From: an uncultured Bryobacteraceae bacterium
GTDB taxonomy: Bacteria > Acidobacteriota > Terriglobia > Bryobacterales > Bryobacteraceae
Assembly: GCA_938027685.1 (NCBI GenBank)
Contig: CALJAM010000012.1
Coordinates: 20,579 to 84,578, forward strand
Direction of reading: 5' to 3'
DNA: 64,000 nt
The notes beneath the pieces were generated by a model. That model had not been told where the DNA came from. It saw nothing but the letters and a program-made list of their open reading frames with translations, and did no database searches. Position numbers and translations under genes: made by a program. This document shows, in pieces, positions 8,460 through 17,709 of this stretch; the first letter of the stretch is position 1; each line of letters begins with the position of its first letter.

Positions 8460-9341
8460 TTAGTACCGGGCGCCCCCGGGAGGCATTTCGCGGTGGGGGT
8501 GTGAAGGGCCGGTAGTCAGCCGCCGCCCGGGCCATTCCAGCCGCATGTCTTCGCTGACCTCGTCCAGCATCTCCAGGGTGGCCACCCGGCTCTCCAGCGC
8601 GAAGGCGGTCAGCAGGAGATTGTCGCAGATGGCGTTGATCAGCCGAGGGATGCCCTGCGAGCGTACGTGGATTTCACGCAGTACCTCGGGCGGAAACACC
8701 GTGGGCTCGCTCATGCCGGCGCGTGCCAGGCGCGTGCGGATGTATTCGATGGTCTCGGATTCCTCGAAAGGTCGCAGCGTGCAGCGCAGTGCGATACGCT
8801 GCTTCAGTTGACGTAGGCTGGGGGCGTCCAGCTTGCGGTCGAGCTCGGGTTGGCCCGCCATGATGATCTGGAGCAGCTTGCTGCGGCGGCTCTCCAAATT
8901 GCCGAGCAGGCGGATCTCCTCGAGTACGTCCCATTCGAGGTTGTGCGCCTCGTCGATGATCAGGACCGTCGTGCGCCCGTCGTTGGCGTTCTCGATCAGT
9001 AACTGGTTCAGCGCGATCAGAACCTCGGTCTTCGAGGTGCGCGTGCAGCGCAGGTCCAGGTCATACGCGATGAGTTCGAAAAACTGCTCGACCGTCAGGC
9101 GGGAGTTGAACAGGAAGGCGAAGTCGATGCGACGGGCGGCCAGAAAGTCGCGCAGGCATTCGAGCATCGTCGTCTTGCCCGTGCCCACCTCGCCGGTGAG
9201 CACGACGAATCCCTTCCGGCTTTGCACGCCGTAGATCAGGTTGGCCAGCGCTTCCTCGTGCTGCCTGGAGCGGTACAGGAAGGCGGGATCCGGAGTCAGA
9301 TTGAAAGGGCTCTCCTTGAATCCGAAGAAAGCGTTATACAT
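8460..9341 (-). CDS. ExeA/PEP-CTERM-locus type AAA ATPase
   Basis: The protein starts MYNAFFGFKESPFNLTPDPAF, the hallmark of the ExeA/GspA-like ATPases and of the XrtA-associated ATPase found in exosortase/EPS loci. Walker A GEVGTGKT is at residues 50-57 and Walker B VLIIDEAHNL ends with D130-E131. RLINAICDNLLLTA near the C-terminus matches the AAA sensor region. The 293-residue length fits. It lies 1.4 kb from the exosortase-EpsI pair on the opposite strand, which favours the exosortase-associated subtype, but a general secretion ATPase cannot be excluded. Confidence 0.85.
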   Translation of the reverse strand: MYNAFFGFKESPFNLTPDPAFLYRSRQHEEALANLIYGVQSRKGFVVLTGEVGTGKTTMLECLRDFLAARRIDFAFLFNSRLTVEQFFELIAYDLDLRCTRTSKTEVLIALNQLLIENANDGRTTVLIIDEAHNLEWDVLEEIRLLGNLESRRSKLLQIIMAGQPELDRKLDAPSLRQLKQRIALRCTLRPFEESETIEYIRTRLARAGMSEPTVFPPEVLREIHVRSQGIPRLINAICDNLLLTAFALESRVATLEMLDEVSEDMRLEWPGRRLTTGPSHPHREMPPGGARY

Positions 9342-9402
9342 GCATCCGCCGGCAGCCGCCGAGCTGAGTCCATCTTAACATCATCTTGCGGGCCTGGCGC
9401 TG

Positions 9403-10347
9403 CTAGAGCGAGCGTAGGAGTTCCAAATCCACATTTCCGCCGGAAAGAATGACGCCCGCCGACCTGACTCCCGCGGGGAGCTTACCATGAAGCACGGCGG
9501 CCGCGGCCACCGCTCCGCTGGGCTCGACCAGCAGCTTCAGTCGCGCCAGCAGGAAACGCATGGTCTCCAGGATCTCCTCCTCGCTCACGAGTAAGACGCC
9601 CTCCAGCCGCCCACGCAGAAGCTCGAACGTCAACTCGCCAGGCTGCGGAGCCCGCAAGCCGTCGGCGATCGTGTCAGGACTGGCGATGCGCACCCGGCGC
9701 CCGGCGGCCAGCGAGAGATGCCAGTCATTGGCCCGCTCGGGCTCCACGCCGAAGATGCGGAGAGCCGGACGCAGGGCGCAGGCTGCCACGGCGCAACCCG
9801 CAAGCAGTCCGCCGCCGCCCAGCGGCGCCACCAGCGCATCCAGTTCCGGCACGTCCTCCAGCAGCTCGAGCGCCACCGTGCCCTGACCGGCGATGACCCA
9901 GGGATGATCGAACGGCGGCACTAGCACGGCGCCGGTTTCCCGCGCGATAGCCTCGCCGATCGCTTCCCGGCTCTCGCGCAGGCGGTCGTAGGTGACGATC
10001 CGAGCCCCGAAGTCGCGGGTCGCTTCGAGTTTGGATCGGGGCGCATCGGCCGGCATCACCAGCGTTGCGCGCGTGCCCAGCTGACGCGCCGCCAGGGCTA
10101 CGGCCTGCGCATGGTTGCCCGAAGAATAGGCCACGACGCCGCGGCGCAATTGTTCGGCGTCGAGTTGCAGCAGGAAATTCGAGGCGCCGCGGATCTTGAA
10201 GGCGCCGCCGCGCTGCAGATTCTCGCATTTGAAAAACACGCGCAAGCCGGCCCGCTGGTCCGCGCTGCGGGAGGTTTCAATCGGCGTTCGGCGCACCATG
10301 AACCGGATCCGGTCGCGGGCGCGGCGTACGTCATCGGCGCTAACCAC
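9403..10347 (-). CDS. Threonine/serine dehydratase (PLP, fold type II)
   Basis: Cytoplasmic PLP enzyme removing ammonia from threonine (giving 2-oxobutanoate) or serine (giving pyruvate). The PLP lysine is K51 in GGAFKIRGASN; AYSSGNHAQAVALAA and the phosphate-binding loop APLGGGGLLAG follow, with LSGGNVDLELL at the C-terminus. At 314 residues it has no C-terminal ACT domain, so it resembles the catabolic TdcB / serine racemase type rather than feedback-controlled IlvA. The start is GTG at 10347. It is divergent from the serine-synthesis pair. Threonine dehydratase, serine dehydratase and serine racemase activities cannot be told apart here. Confidence 0.88.
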   Translation of the reverse strand: MVSADDVRRARDRIRFMVRRTPIETSRSADQRAGLRVFFKCENLQRGGAFKIRGASNFLLQLDAEQLRRGVVAYSSGNHAQAVALAARQLGTRATLVMPADAPRSKLEATRDFGARIVTYDRLRESREAIGEAIARETGAVLVPPFDHPWVIAGQGTVALELLEDVPELDALVAPLGGGGLLAGCAVAACALRPALRIFGVEPERANDWHLSLAAGRRVRIASPDTIADGLRAPQPGELTFELLRGRLEGVLLVSEEEILETMRFLLARLKLLVEPSGAVAAAAVLHGKLPAGVRSAGVILSGGNVDLELLRSL

Positions 10348-10409
10348 GGCTCCATTGTAACGGGACGGTGACGGCGGTCGTGGTTGGCGAACGCGCGTGG
10401 CGAATCTGC

Positions 10410-10415
10410 TATCCT
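10410..10415 (+). promoter_or_regulatory. -10-like element upstream of aminotransferase-serA operon
   Basis: TATCCT lies about 46 bases before the ATG at 10462. It matches TATAAT at four positions and is followed by a leader with a strong GGGGAGGA ribosome binding site. No clear -35 is seen. Confidence 0.35.
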
Positions 10416-10461
10416 ATTCGACTATCCCAGGCATTTCGAAGCCGAAGGGGAGGACTATCTC

Positions 10462-11634
10462 ATGCATATCCGCAAACAGAGGTTACTGACGCCGGGCCCC
10501 ACGCCCCTTTATCCCGGGGCGTTGCAGGCCATGATGGCTTCCGACATCCACCACCGCACCGAGGACTTTCGCCGTCTCTACCAGACGGCGCTGAGGGACC
10601 TCAAAGAGGTCCTGGGCACCTCGCACGATGTGCTCGTGTTCTGCTCCTCAGGTACCGGCGCCATGGAGGCCGCCGTCTCTAACCTGTTCTCGCCGGGCGA
10701 GAAAGTGATCTGTTGTTCGGCGGGCAAGTTCGGCGAGCGCTGGGTGGAGATTGCCAAAGCCTACGGGTTGGAGGTCGTGGTACTGCAAGCCGAATACGGG
10801 CGCGCGGTGGCGGTCGAGCAGGTTGCGGAGGCACTCTCGGCCCATCCGGACGTGCGAGGCGTTTTCGTGCAGGCGTCGGAGACCTCGACCGGAGTGGCGC
10901 ACGACGTGCGCGGCATGGCCGAAATCGTGGCGCGCACGGAGGCCGTTTTCGTGGTGGACGCCATTACCGGCTTCGGAACCATGCCGCTGGATATCGACGG
11001 CTGGGGGCTCGACGTGGTCGTGGGCGGATCGCAGAAGGCCTTCATGATCCCGCCCGGCCTCTCTTTCATCACGGTGGGCCCCAAGGCTTGGCGGCGGGCC
11101 GAAACAGCGCGCCTGCCTCACTACTATTTCGACCTCAAGAAAGAAAAGAAGAGCGCCGAAAAAGGCGAATCGAGCTGGACCCCCTCCACCTCCCTGCTGC
11201 TGGCGCTCAGCGCGGCCTTGGCTTACATCAAGCAGATCGGCATGGACAAGCTCATCGAGAACGCGCAGTTGTTGGCCCGCGCCACGCGCGAGGCCGTCTG
11301 CGAGATCGGTCTGGAGCTGTTTGCCAAGGATTCGCCGGCAGCTTCGGTGACGGCGGTAAAGGCCCCCGCCGGCTGGGACTCCGGACTCATCGTCAAGGAA
11401 TTTCGCAATCGCTTCGGCGCCATCATCGCCAACGGTCAGGGCACAATGAGGGGCAAGATCTTCCGCATCGCCCATCTGGGCTACTTTGATTTCGCCGATA
11501 TTTTCGCCATCATCGCCGGTCTCGAGCTCATTCTGAACGCTAACGGCTTCCCGGTCCGTTACGGCAGCGGCGTGGCTGCCGCACAGAAGGTCTACGCCGA
11601 AGCGGCGTTCGCGCGGGAGGCGGCGCTGGCATGA
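10462..11634 (+). CDS. Class V aminotransferase, probable phosphoserine or serine/alanine-glyoxylate aminotransferase
   Basis: PLP fold-type I enzyme of the alanine/serine-glyoxylate aminotransferase group. It starts MHIRKQRLLTPGPTPLYPG, typical for the family; the PLP lysine is K192 in VVGGSQKAFMIPPG. The ATG at 10462 was chosen because GGGGAGGA lies seven bases upstream; the frame opens earlier at 10384. The last four bases overlap serA (ATGA), so the two are co-translated. That linkage suggests it supplies the phosphoserine aminotransferase step in serine synthesis in place of a classical SerC, which is inference from context. Length 390 residues. Confidence 0.88.
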   Translation: MHIRKQRLLTPGPTPLYPGALQAMMASDIHHRTEDFRRLYQTALRDLKEVLGTSHDVLVFCSSGTGAMEAAVSNLFSPGEKVICCSAGKFGERWVEIAKAYGLEVVVLQAEYGRAVAVEQVAEALSAHPDVRGVFVQASETSTGVAHDVRGMAEIVARTEAVFVVDAITGFGTMPLDIDGWGLDVVVGGSQKAFMIPPGLSFITVGPKAWRRAETARLPHYYFDLKKEKKSAEKGESSWTPSTSLLLALSAALAYIKQIGMDKLIENAQLLARATREAVCEIGLELFAKDSPAASVTAVKAPAGWDSGLIVKEFRNRFGAIIANGQGTMRGKIFRIAHLGYFDFADIFAIIAGLELILNANGFPVRYGSGVAAAQKVYAEAAFAREAALA

Positions 11635-13214
11635 ACATACTGGTAGCCGAGAGCATCGCACCGGCTGCCATCGAACTGCTCCGGCAGCCGGGATGGAACG
11701 TCATCGTATCCAACCCCAAGGAGTACCTGACGAACCTGCCCGAGGCCGAGGCCCTCATCGTGCGCAGCGCAGTGAAGGTGACGCGCGAGGTGCTCGAAAA
11801 GGCGCCGCGACTGCGCGTCATCGGACGCGCTGGAGTGGGTGTGGACAACGTGGACTTGGCTGCCGCCACGCAAGCCGGCGTGCTCGTGATGAACACGCCG
11901 GGCGGCAACGCCGTATCCGTCGCCGAGCATACCATCGCCTTGATGCTGGCCCTGGCCCGCTCGATCCCCCAGGCCAACGCATCCATGCACGCGGGCAAGT
12001 GGGAAAAGAAAAAGTTCATGGGAAGCGAGCTGCGGGGCAAGACGCTGGGCATTCTGGGTTTGGGCAGCATCGGCCGCGAGGTCGTGCGGCGCGCTCGCGC
12101 CTTCGAGATGAGGATCCTGGCCTGCGATCCCTACGTCCATCCCGAAACTGCGGCGGATTTGGGCGTAGAGCTGGTCGACAAGGCCCGACTCTTCGCGGAA
12201 AGCGACTATCTGAGCCTGCACGTGGCGCTGACACCGGAGACCCGCGGCATACTCAACCGCACGGCCTTCGAGCAGATGAAGCCGGGCGTGCGCATCGTCA
12301 ACTGCGCCCGCGGTGAACTGATCGATCACGACGCACTCTGCGAAGCGCTGGAATCCGGACGCGTTGCGGGCGCGGCGCTGGATGTCTTCCAACCTGAACC
12401 GCCGCCGCCCGACTTCCGGCTGCTCCGGTACGACTCGGTCATCGCGACCCCGCACATTGCCGGTTCTACCGAGGAGGCCCAAGAGATCGTAGGGGTGCGC
12501 ATCGCCGAACAGATCGTCGAATACCTGCAGCACGGCGTAGCGATCAACGCTTGCAACATGCCCGCGCTCTCGCCCGAGCAGTATCGGGTCGTCGGACCCT
12601 ACATCACGCTGGCCGAGCGCCTGGGCGCCTTCGCGGCACAGATCGCCTCCGGGCACCCGCGAGCCGTGCGGCTGGTTTACTCCGGGCGAATCGGCGAAGC
12701 GAACACGCATCTGGTGCGCAACGCGGGCCTGGTGGGGCTGCTGAACCGCTGGCTCTCCGAGCGTGTCACGCTGGTCAACGCGATGCACATGGCGGCTCGG
12801 CGCAATCTGGCCGTTGCCGAGCGGCACGAAAAGCGCGCCGGGCACGTGGACTCGGTGCGGCTGGAACTCGAGACCGAATCGGGCGTGACGACGGTCGAAG
12901 GAGCGGTCGTGCTCGAGCGTCCGCGCCTGATCCAGGTCGACGGCATCTATTGCGAAGCCCCGCTCGCCGGCCACCTCGTTTTCATGAAGAATCAGGACGT
13001 GCCCGGCGTCATCGGACACGTGGGGACGGTACTGGGGCGGAACAACATCAACATCGCCAACTTTTCGCTGGGCCGCCGCGAAGGACCGCGCCCCGACGGG
13101 CCGCTCGACGCGCTGGCCGTGGTCGAGACGGACGAACCCGTTCCCGAGCATGTGCTCGCGCAGCTGCGTGAGAACCCTGCGGTCAAGGTGGCCAAGGCGG
13201 TCGAGCTGGACTGA
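11631..13214 (+). CDS. serA: D-3-phosphoglycerate dehydrogenase
   Basis: NAD-dependent oxidation of 3-phosphoglycerate to 3-phosphohydroxypyruvate, the first step of serine synthesis. It is the long form (527 residues) with substrate-binding and nucleotide-binding domains (LGILGLGSIGREV around 140-152), catalytic residues R227 (NCARGEL), E256 (FQPEP) and H275 (TPHIAGST), an intervening ASB domain and a C-terminal ACT domain (from about 440, DVPGVIGHVGTVLGRNNINI), which usually senses serine. It overlaps the preceding aminotransferase by four bases. Confidence 0.96.
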   Translation: MNILVAESIAPAAIELLRQPGWNVIVSNPKEYLTNLPEAEALIVRSAVKVTREVLEKAPRLRVIGRAGVGVDNVDLAAATQAGVLVMNTPGGNAVSVAEHTIALMLALARSIPQANASMHAGKWEKKKFMGSELRGKTLGILGLGSIGREVVRRARAFEMRILACDPYVHPETAADLGVELVDKARLFAESDYLSLHVALTPETRGILNRTAFEQMKPGVRIVNCARGELIDHDALCEALESGRVAGAALDVFQPEPPPPDFRLLRYDSVIATPHIAGSTEEAQEIVGVRIAEQIVEYLQHGVAINACNMPALSPEQYRVVGPYITLAERLGAFAAQIASGHPRAVRLVYSGRIGEANTHLVRNAGLVGLLNRWLSERVTLVNAMHMAARRNLAVAERHEKRAGHVDSVRLELETESGVTTVEGAVVLERPRLIQVDGIYCEAPLAGHLVFMKNQDVPGVIGHVGTVLGRNNINIANFSLGRREGPRPDGPLDALAVVETDEPVPEHVLAQLRENPAVKVAKAVELD

Positions 13215-13509
13215 ACAAACGACCGGCCTCGTCGCGTGGGAACAGGCCGCCGTACGCCGCGGGCGGAGGCAATCCTACTGCGGTTCTTCTGCCGCAGCGG
13301 CTCCGGCTGCAAAGATGCGAGCGCATCCTTCGCGCCGCGCTTCCGCTCGCGGCCGAGAGCGGCAGCGGTCAACCTCCGAGTGCTCCGCGAGTGCAGGAAC
13401 TTGGGATCCGCCCCTTGGCACCGCGAGATGAGTCCCCACCCGCGTCCGCCCGCGGCGGAGACACAGCGCGTCCGAGGCGGCGCCGGCTTCCCGCGGACGC
13501 CGGTTCAGC
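13215..13509 (+). other. Convergent intergenic region between serA and nuoH
   Basis: About 295 bases with no convincing gene. A GC stem CTGCGG/CCGCAG (13278-13283 with 13292-13297) and a second stem CCGGC/GCCGG (13483-13487 with 13499-13503) could help end transcription from either side, but neither is followed by a T-run. Reading frames here look like GC-driven noise. Confidence 0.5.
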
Positions 13510-14688
13510 TCAGCCCCGCAGCATCCCGACGACGCCGTTCACCAGCAGAGCGCCCATTCCAATGGGGATGAGACGCTTCCAACCGATGTTCATCAATTGG
13601 TCGTAGCGGTAGCGCGGCCAGGTGCCGCGAAACCAGATGAAGGCGTAGATCACCACGAAGACCTTCAGCAGGAACCAGAAGGGACCGATGACTGCCTGAT
13701 TCACTGCCGGGATGAGCAGGAGCGCTCCCACCCCCAAGAGCGCCAGCCCTACGACGCGCAGGCCGATCGCGTTCGCGCGGCTCTTCAGCCGACGCGCCAG
13801 CGGGAAGCAGAGTCCGCCTGAGGCGAACATGAGGGCAAAGGGGAAAACGTAATTCAGCGGGAATTCGAGCCAGGGCACGTTGGGGAAGGGCCTCAGCCAG
13901 CCGCCCCAAAACAGCGTCACCATCACGCCGGCCACGACGAAGATGTTGGCGTACTCGGCCAGAAAGTAAAGCGCCCAGCGAAACCCGCTGTACTCGGTGT
14001 GGAAGCCGGCCACCAACTCGGACTCGGCCTCCGGCAAGTCGAAGGGAGCGCGATTGGTCTCGGCCACGGCGGCGATCAAATAGACCGCGGCAGGCACGAG
14101 CATCAGGCCGTAGTTCTCGAATGCGAACCAGATCTGGCGCTCGTACTGGGCCTTGACGATACCCACCATGCTCAGCGTGCCCGCCGCCATCACCCCCGAA
14201 AGGAGCGCAAAAGCCAGCGCGACCTCGTAGCTGATCAATTGGGCGCCGCTGCGCAGCGCGCCGAGCAGCGCGTAATGCGAATTCGCCGACCAGCCGCCCA
14301 GCACGATGCCCAGGACGCCCACCGCCGACATGGCGCTGATAACGAGCAGGCCCACGTTGACATCGGCTACGCGCAATTGTTCGCTGAAGGGCAGAACGGC
14401 GAACGCGGTCAGCGCCGTCACCACCGAGATCACGGGCGCGGCCAGAAACAGCGGCCGGTCGGCTGCCGCCGGAATTACGTCCTCTTTGATGATCAGTTTC
14501 ACGGCGTCGGCAATCGGCTGGAGCAGGCCGTGCGGCCCCACTCGCATGGGTCCGAGACGCACCTGAAAGTCGGCCAGAATCTTGCGTTCCAGCAGCACCA
14601 CGTAGCCCGCGACCAGCGGGAACAGCAGCACGATCACCGCCGCCAGCGCAACCGGTAGGGTGAGGGGATGTTCCAGAACCGTCTGCAT
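13510..14688 (-). CDS. nuoH: NADH-quinone oxidoreductase subunit H
   Basis: Membrane subunit of complex I that forms much of the quinone chamber. The 392-residue protein has about eight to nine membrane helices, the early GYVVLLERKILADFQVRLGP motif and the quinone-site region AETNRAPFDLPEAESELVAGFHTEYSG. It is the last gene of the operon, six bases after nuoN, rather than lying between nuoG and nuoI as in many bacteria. Confidence 0.97.
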   Translation of the reverse strand: MQTVLEHPLTLPVALAAVIVLLFPLVAGYVVLLERKILADFQVRLGPMRVGPHGLLQPIADAVKLIIKEDVIPAAADRPLFLAAPVISVVTALTAFAVLPFSEQLRVADVNVGLLVISAMSAVGVLGIVLGGWSANSHYALLGALRSGAQLISYEVALAFALLSGVMAAGTLSMVGIVKAQYERQIWFAFENYGLMLVPAAVYLIAAVAETNRAPFDLPEAESELVAGFHTEYSGFRWALYFLAEYANIFVVAGVMVTLFWGGWLRPFPNVPWLEFPLNYVFPFALMFASGGLCFPLARRLKSRANAIGLRVVGLALLGVGALLLIPAVNQAVIGPFWFLLKVFVVIYAFIWFRGTWPRYRYDQLMNIGWKRLIPIGMGALLVNGVVGMLRG

Positions 14689-14694
14689 GGTTTC

Positions 14695-16167
14695 CTACCG
14701 CAAGAGAACCGAATTCTGCGCCAACGCGAGCCAGGGCTCCGGGTACACGCCGATCGCCACGGTAAGCAGGCCCGTTACACCTAGAGCCAGCCGCAGGCCG
14801 AAACTCGAGGCCAGTGGTTCCCGATCGGCCGCCTCCGAGACAAACATGCTGCGCACGATCCGGAAGTAATAGTAGATGGCTACGGCCACATAGGCGGCGG
14901 CGATGGCGGCCAGCACGTACTCACGCGCCTGGATCAGGGCCCAGAAGATGTAATACTTGGCGATGAAACCGGCCGTAGGCGGAATGCCCGCCAGCGAAAG
15001 AAGGAAGATCAACATGAGAACGGCGTGCACCGGGCTTTTATGCATCAACCCGCTCAGATCTTCCAGCTCCTCGCCCAGAATGTCTCGGCGACGTAAGGCG
15101 ACGAGTACCAGAAAGGCGCCCAGATTCATGAAGGTGTAGACCAGCAGGTACACGGCAATGCCCTTGATTCCCGTCGGATTGCCCGCCACCAGTCCGAGCA
15201 GAACATAGCCCGCGTGCGAAATCGAGCTGTAAGCCAGAAGCCGCTTGACGTTGGTCTGCGTGACAGCCGCCAGATTGCCGACGGTCAATGTGGCCACGGC
15301 CACCGCGGCCAGCAACGGCTGCCAGACCTCGCGCGCCGAAATCAGCGGGCCCAGGAAAATGCGCACCAGGAAGGCGAAGGAGGCCGCTTTTGAGGCGACC
15401 GAAAGATACGCCGTAACCGTGGTGGGGGCACCTTCGTAGGCATCCGGCGCCCACATATGGAAGGGCACGACCGAGACCTTGAAGAACAGACCGACCGCCG
15501 TGGTCGCCAGCGCCAGAAAGACCAGCGGATCCCAGGCCGATCGGGCCGCCAGCGCGGCCGTGATGTCGCCCAGCCGCGTGGATCCGGCCAGACCGTACAT
15601 CACCGAGAATCCGTACGCCAGAAAGCCGCTCGAGAACGCCCCGAGCAGCAGGTACTTGATGGCCGCCTCGTTGGACCGTTTGTCGAAACGTAGGAACCCC
15701 ACCATGATGTAGAAGCAGACGGCCATCAACTCCAGACCCACGAACAGCGTCACCAGATCCGTCCCTGTGGCCAGAAAGTACATGCCGCAATTGGCCAGCA
15801 GGATCAGGCCGTAGTACTCGCCGTGATGCTCGCCTTCGATCTCCAGATACCGGTAAGAGACCAGCGCCACGATCAGCGAGGCTGCGAGGAATATCCCGTT
15901 GAAGAAAATGGCAAAACCGTCGATGGTGAGCGCGCCCCGGAAGGCCGTGAACTCGGCCAGGCCTTCGCTGCTCAGAAACATGTACTGGCGCACCAGCCCG
16001 AGAGCCGCAAAGCCGATGCCCAGGGCGAGAAACAGGATAAGCCACTTGCGCTGACGCGGCGCGGGAAACACGAAAAAGTCGAACAGCAGCACGGCGCAGC
16101 CGAACAGCGCCAGCATCAGGGCCGGCACCAGCGCGAAGTGATCCACCGAGGTGTAGAACTCGCTCAT
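14695..16167 (-). CDS. nuoN: NADH-quinone oxidoreductase subunit N
   Basis: Antiporter-like proton-pumping membrane subunit of complex I. It has 490 residues and about 14 hydrophobic helices. Conserved segments include VGLELMAVCFYIMVGFLR, the proton-channel region VVPFHMWAPDAYEGAPTTVTAYL and LAYSSISHAGYVLLGLV. Its ATG overlaps the nuoM stop by four bases. A few proline/glycine-rich loops match the usual NuoN pattern; no unusual insertion was seen. Confidence 0.96.
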   Translation of the reverse strand: MSEFYTSVDHFALVPALMLALFGCAVLLFDFFVFPAPRQRKWLILFLALGIGFAALGLVRQYMFLSSEGLAEFTAFRGALTIDGFAIFFNGIFLAASLIVALVSYRYLEIEGEHHGEYYGLILLANCGMYFLATGTDLVTLFVGLELMAVCFYIMVGFLRFDKRSNEAAIKYLLLGAFSSGFLAYGFSVMYGLAGSTRLGDITAALAARSAWDPLVFLALATTAVGLFFKVSVVPFHMWAPDAYEGAPTTVTAYLSVASKAASFAFLVRIFLGPLISAREVWQPLLAAVAVATLTVGNLAAVTQTNVKRLLAYSSISHAGYVLLGLVAGNPTGIKGIAVYLLVYTFMNLGAFLVLVALRRRDILGEELEDLSGLMHKSPVHAVLMLIFLLSLAGIPPTAGFIAKYYIFWALIQAREYVLAAIAAAYVAVAIYYYFRIVRSMFVSEAADREPLASSFGLRLALGVTGLLTVAIGVYPEPWLALAQNSVLLR

Positions 16168-17705
16168 CGCAACACCTCCAGGGGCGCGGCGGCCGGCACG
16201 GGCGCCTTCCGAAAGTAATCCGGGCGAACTCGCTCGACGATCTGCGTCACCGGTTTCTCGAGAACCTCAAAGTAGGGCTTGGGATAAACGCCGATCCAAA
16301 GGGCCCATGCGATCAGGGGCAGGAAGACAGCCAGCTCCCGTAAGTTGAGATCGGGCAGATGCAGATTCTTTGGGTTGGTGACCTGGCCCAGCATAGTCCG
16401 CTGGTAGAGCCAGAGCAGGTAAGCCGCCCCGAGGATCACGCCCGTGGCGGCCAGCGCCGCCCAGACCCGGTTGGCTTCGAAAGCGCCCTGCAGGATGGTG
16501 AATTCGCCGATGAAGCCGTTCAGCAGCGGCAGCCCCGCCGAGCTCAGCATTGCAATGGCGAAGACCGTAGCGTACTTCGGCATGACGTGAGCCAGACCGC
16601 CGTACTCGGCAATCTCCCGCGTGTGCCGCCGCTCGTAGGCAATGCCTACGATCAGGAACAGCATGCCCGTCGATATGCCGTGATTGATCTGCTGAATTAC
16701 GCTGCCCGCGAGCCCGTTAGGATTGAGGGCGAATATGCCCAGCGTGCAGAAACCGAGGTGACTTACCGACGAATAGGCGACCAGCTTCTTCCAATCCTGC
16801 TGCATCAGACTCACCAGGGCCCCGTAAATGATCGCCACCAGGGACAGTCCGACCAGGATCTTCACGATGAGCGGATCAATGGAAGCTTTCGGCAGCAGCG
16901 GGAGTGAAAAGCGGAGGAAGCCGTAAGTGCCCATCTTGAGCAAAATGCTGGCCAGAATCACGCTACCCGCGGTGGGCGCTTCGACGTGAGCGTCCGGCAG
17001 CCAGGTGTGGAAGGGGAACATCGGAACCTTGATGGCGAACCCGATGAAGAACGCCCAGAACACCCATTGCTGGAGGCCCAGCGGCAGATCGAGCTTCATC
17101 AGCTCGGCGATCTCGAAGGTGTAAAAGCCGTACTGTCGGAAGTGCTGGAAATACAACGTGAGAATGCCGAGCAGCATCAGAACGCTGCCTGCCAGCGTAT
17201 AAAGGAAGAACTTGATGGCGGCGTAAAGCTTGCGCGGTCCGCCCCAGACGCCGATGATGAAGTACATCGGCACCAGTACGACTTCCCAGAAAACGAAAAA
17301 CAGGAAAAAGTCGAGGGCCAGGAAAACGCCCAGCATACCAGTTTGCTGGAGCAGAAACATCGCGTAATACTGCTTGACCTTTTCCTGAATCGCGCTCCAC
17401 GAGGAAAGAATGGCCAGCGCGCCGATGAGCGTAGTGAGCATGACCAGCAGCAAGCTGATGCCGTCGATGCCCACGATGTAGCGCGCCCCTAGACTGGGGA
17501 TCCACTCATAGCGTTCCACGAGCTGGAAGCCCGAGGCGTTCTTGTCGAACCGCCAGAGCAGCGGCAGGCTGACTGCGAACCCGGCGAAGCCCGCGATGTT
17601 CGCCCACAATCGGATCAGCCCTGTGCGCCCGGACGGGATCAGCAGCAGGATGAGCATCCCGGCCAGCGGCGTGAAAAGGACGATGCTCAGCAGATGCTCG
17701 CTCAT
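16164..17705 (-). CDS. nuoM: NADH-quinone oxidoreductase subunit M
   Basis: Antiporter-like proton-pumping subunit of complex I, 513 residues, about 14 helices. Motifs seen are FFVFWEVVLVPMYFIIGVWGG, KVPMFPFHTWLPDAHVEAPT and LVAYSSVSHLGFCTLGIFALN. The start is ATG at 17705 (MSEHLLSIVLFTPLAGML), four bases after nuoL; an upstream in-frame start would run into nuoL and has no family support. Confidence 0.96.
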   Translation of the reverse strand: MSEHLLSIVLFTPLAGMLILLLIPSGRTGLIRLWANIAGFAGFAVSLPLLWRFDKNASGFQLVERYEWIPSLGARYIVGIDGISLLLVMLTTLIGALAILSSWSAIQEKVKQYYAMFLLQQTGMLGVFLALDFFLFFVFWEVVLVPMYFIIGVWGGPRKLYAAIKFFLYTLAGSVLMLLGILTLYFQHFRQYGFYTFEIAELMKLDLPLGLQQWVFWAFFIGFAIKVPMFPFHTWLPDAHVEAPTAGSVILASILLKMGTYGFLRFSLPLLPKASIDPLIVKILVGLSLVAIIYGALVSLMQQDWKKLVAYSSVSHLGFCTLGIFALNPNGLAGSVIQQINHGISTGMLFLIVGIAYERRHTREIAEYGGLAHVMPKYATVFAIAMLSSAGLPLLNGFIGEFTILQGAFEANRVWAALAATGVILGAAYLLWLYQRTMLGQVTNPKNLHLPDLNLRELAVFLPLIAWALWIGVYPKPYFEVLEKPVTQIVERVRPDYFRKAPVPAAAPLEVLR

Positions 17706-17709
17706 CGGC

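Noticed and set aside
11592..13151. A 519-codon open frame on the - strand opposite serA
   Set aside because: serA on the + strand has complete domains and catalytic residues; the antisense frame is a GC-rich shadow.
13236..13606. Small open frames in the serA-nuoH gap
   Set aside because: They overlap each other in different frames, lack ribosome binding sites and have arginine-rich shadow composition.
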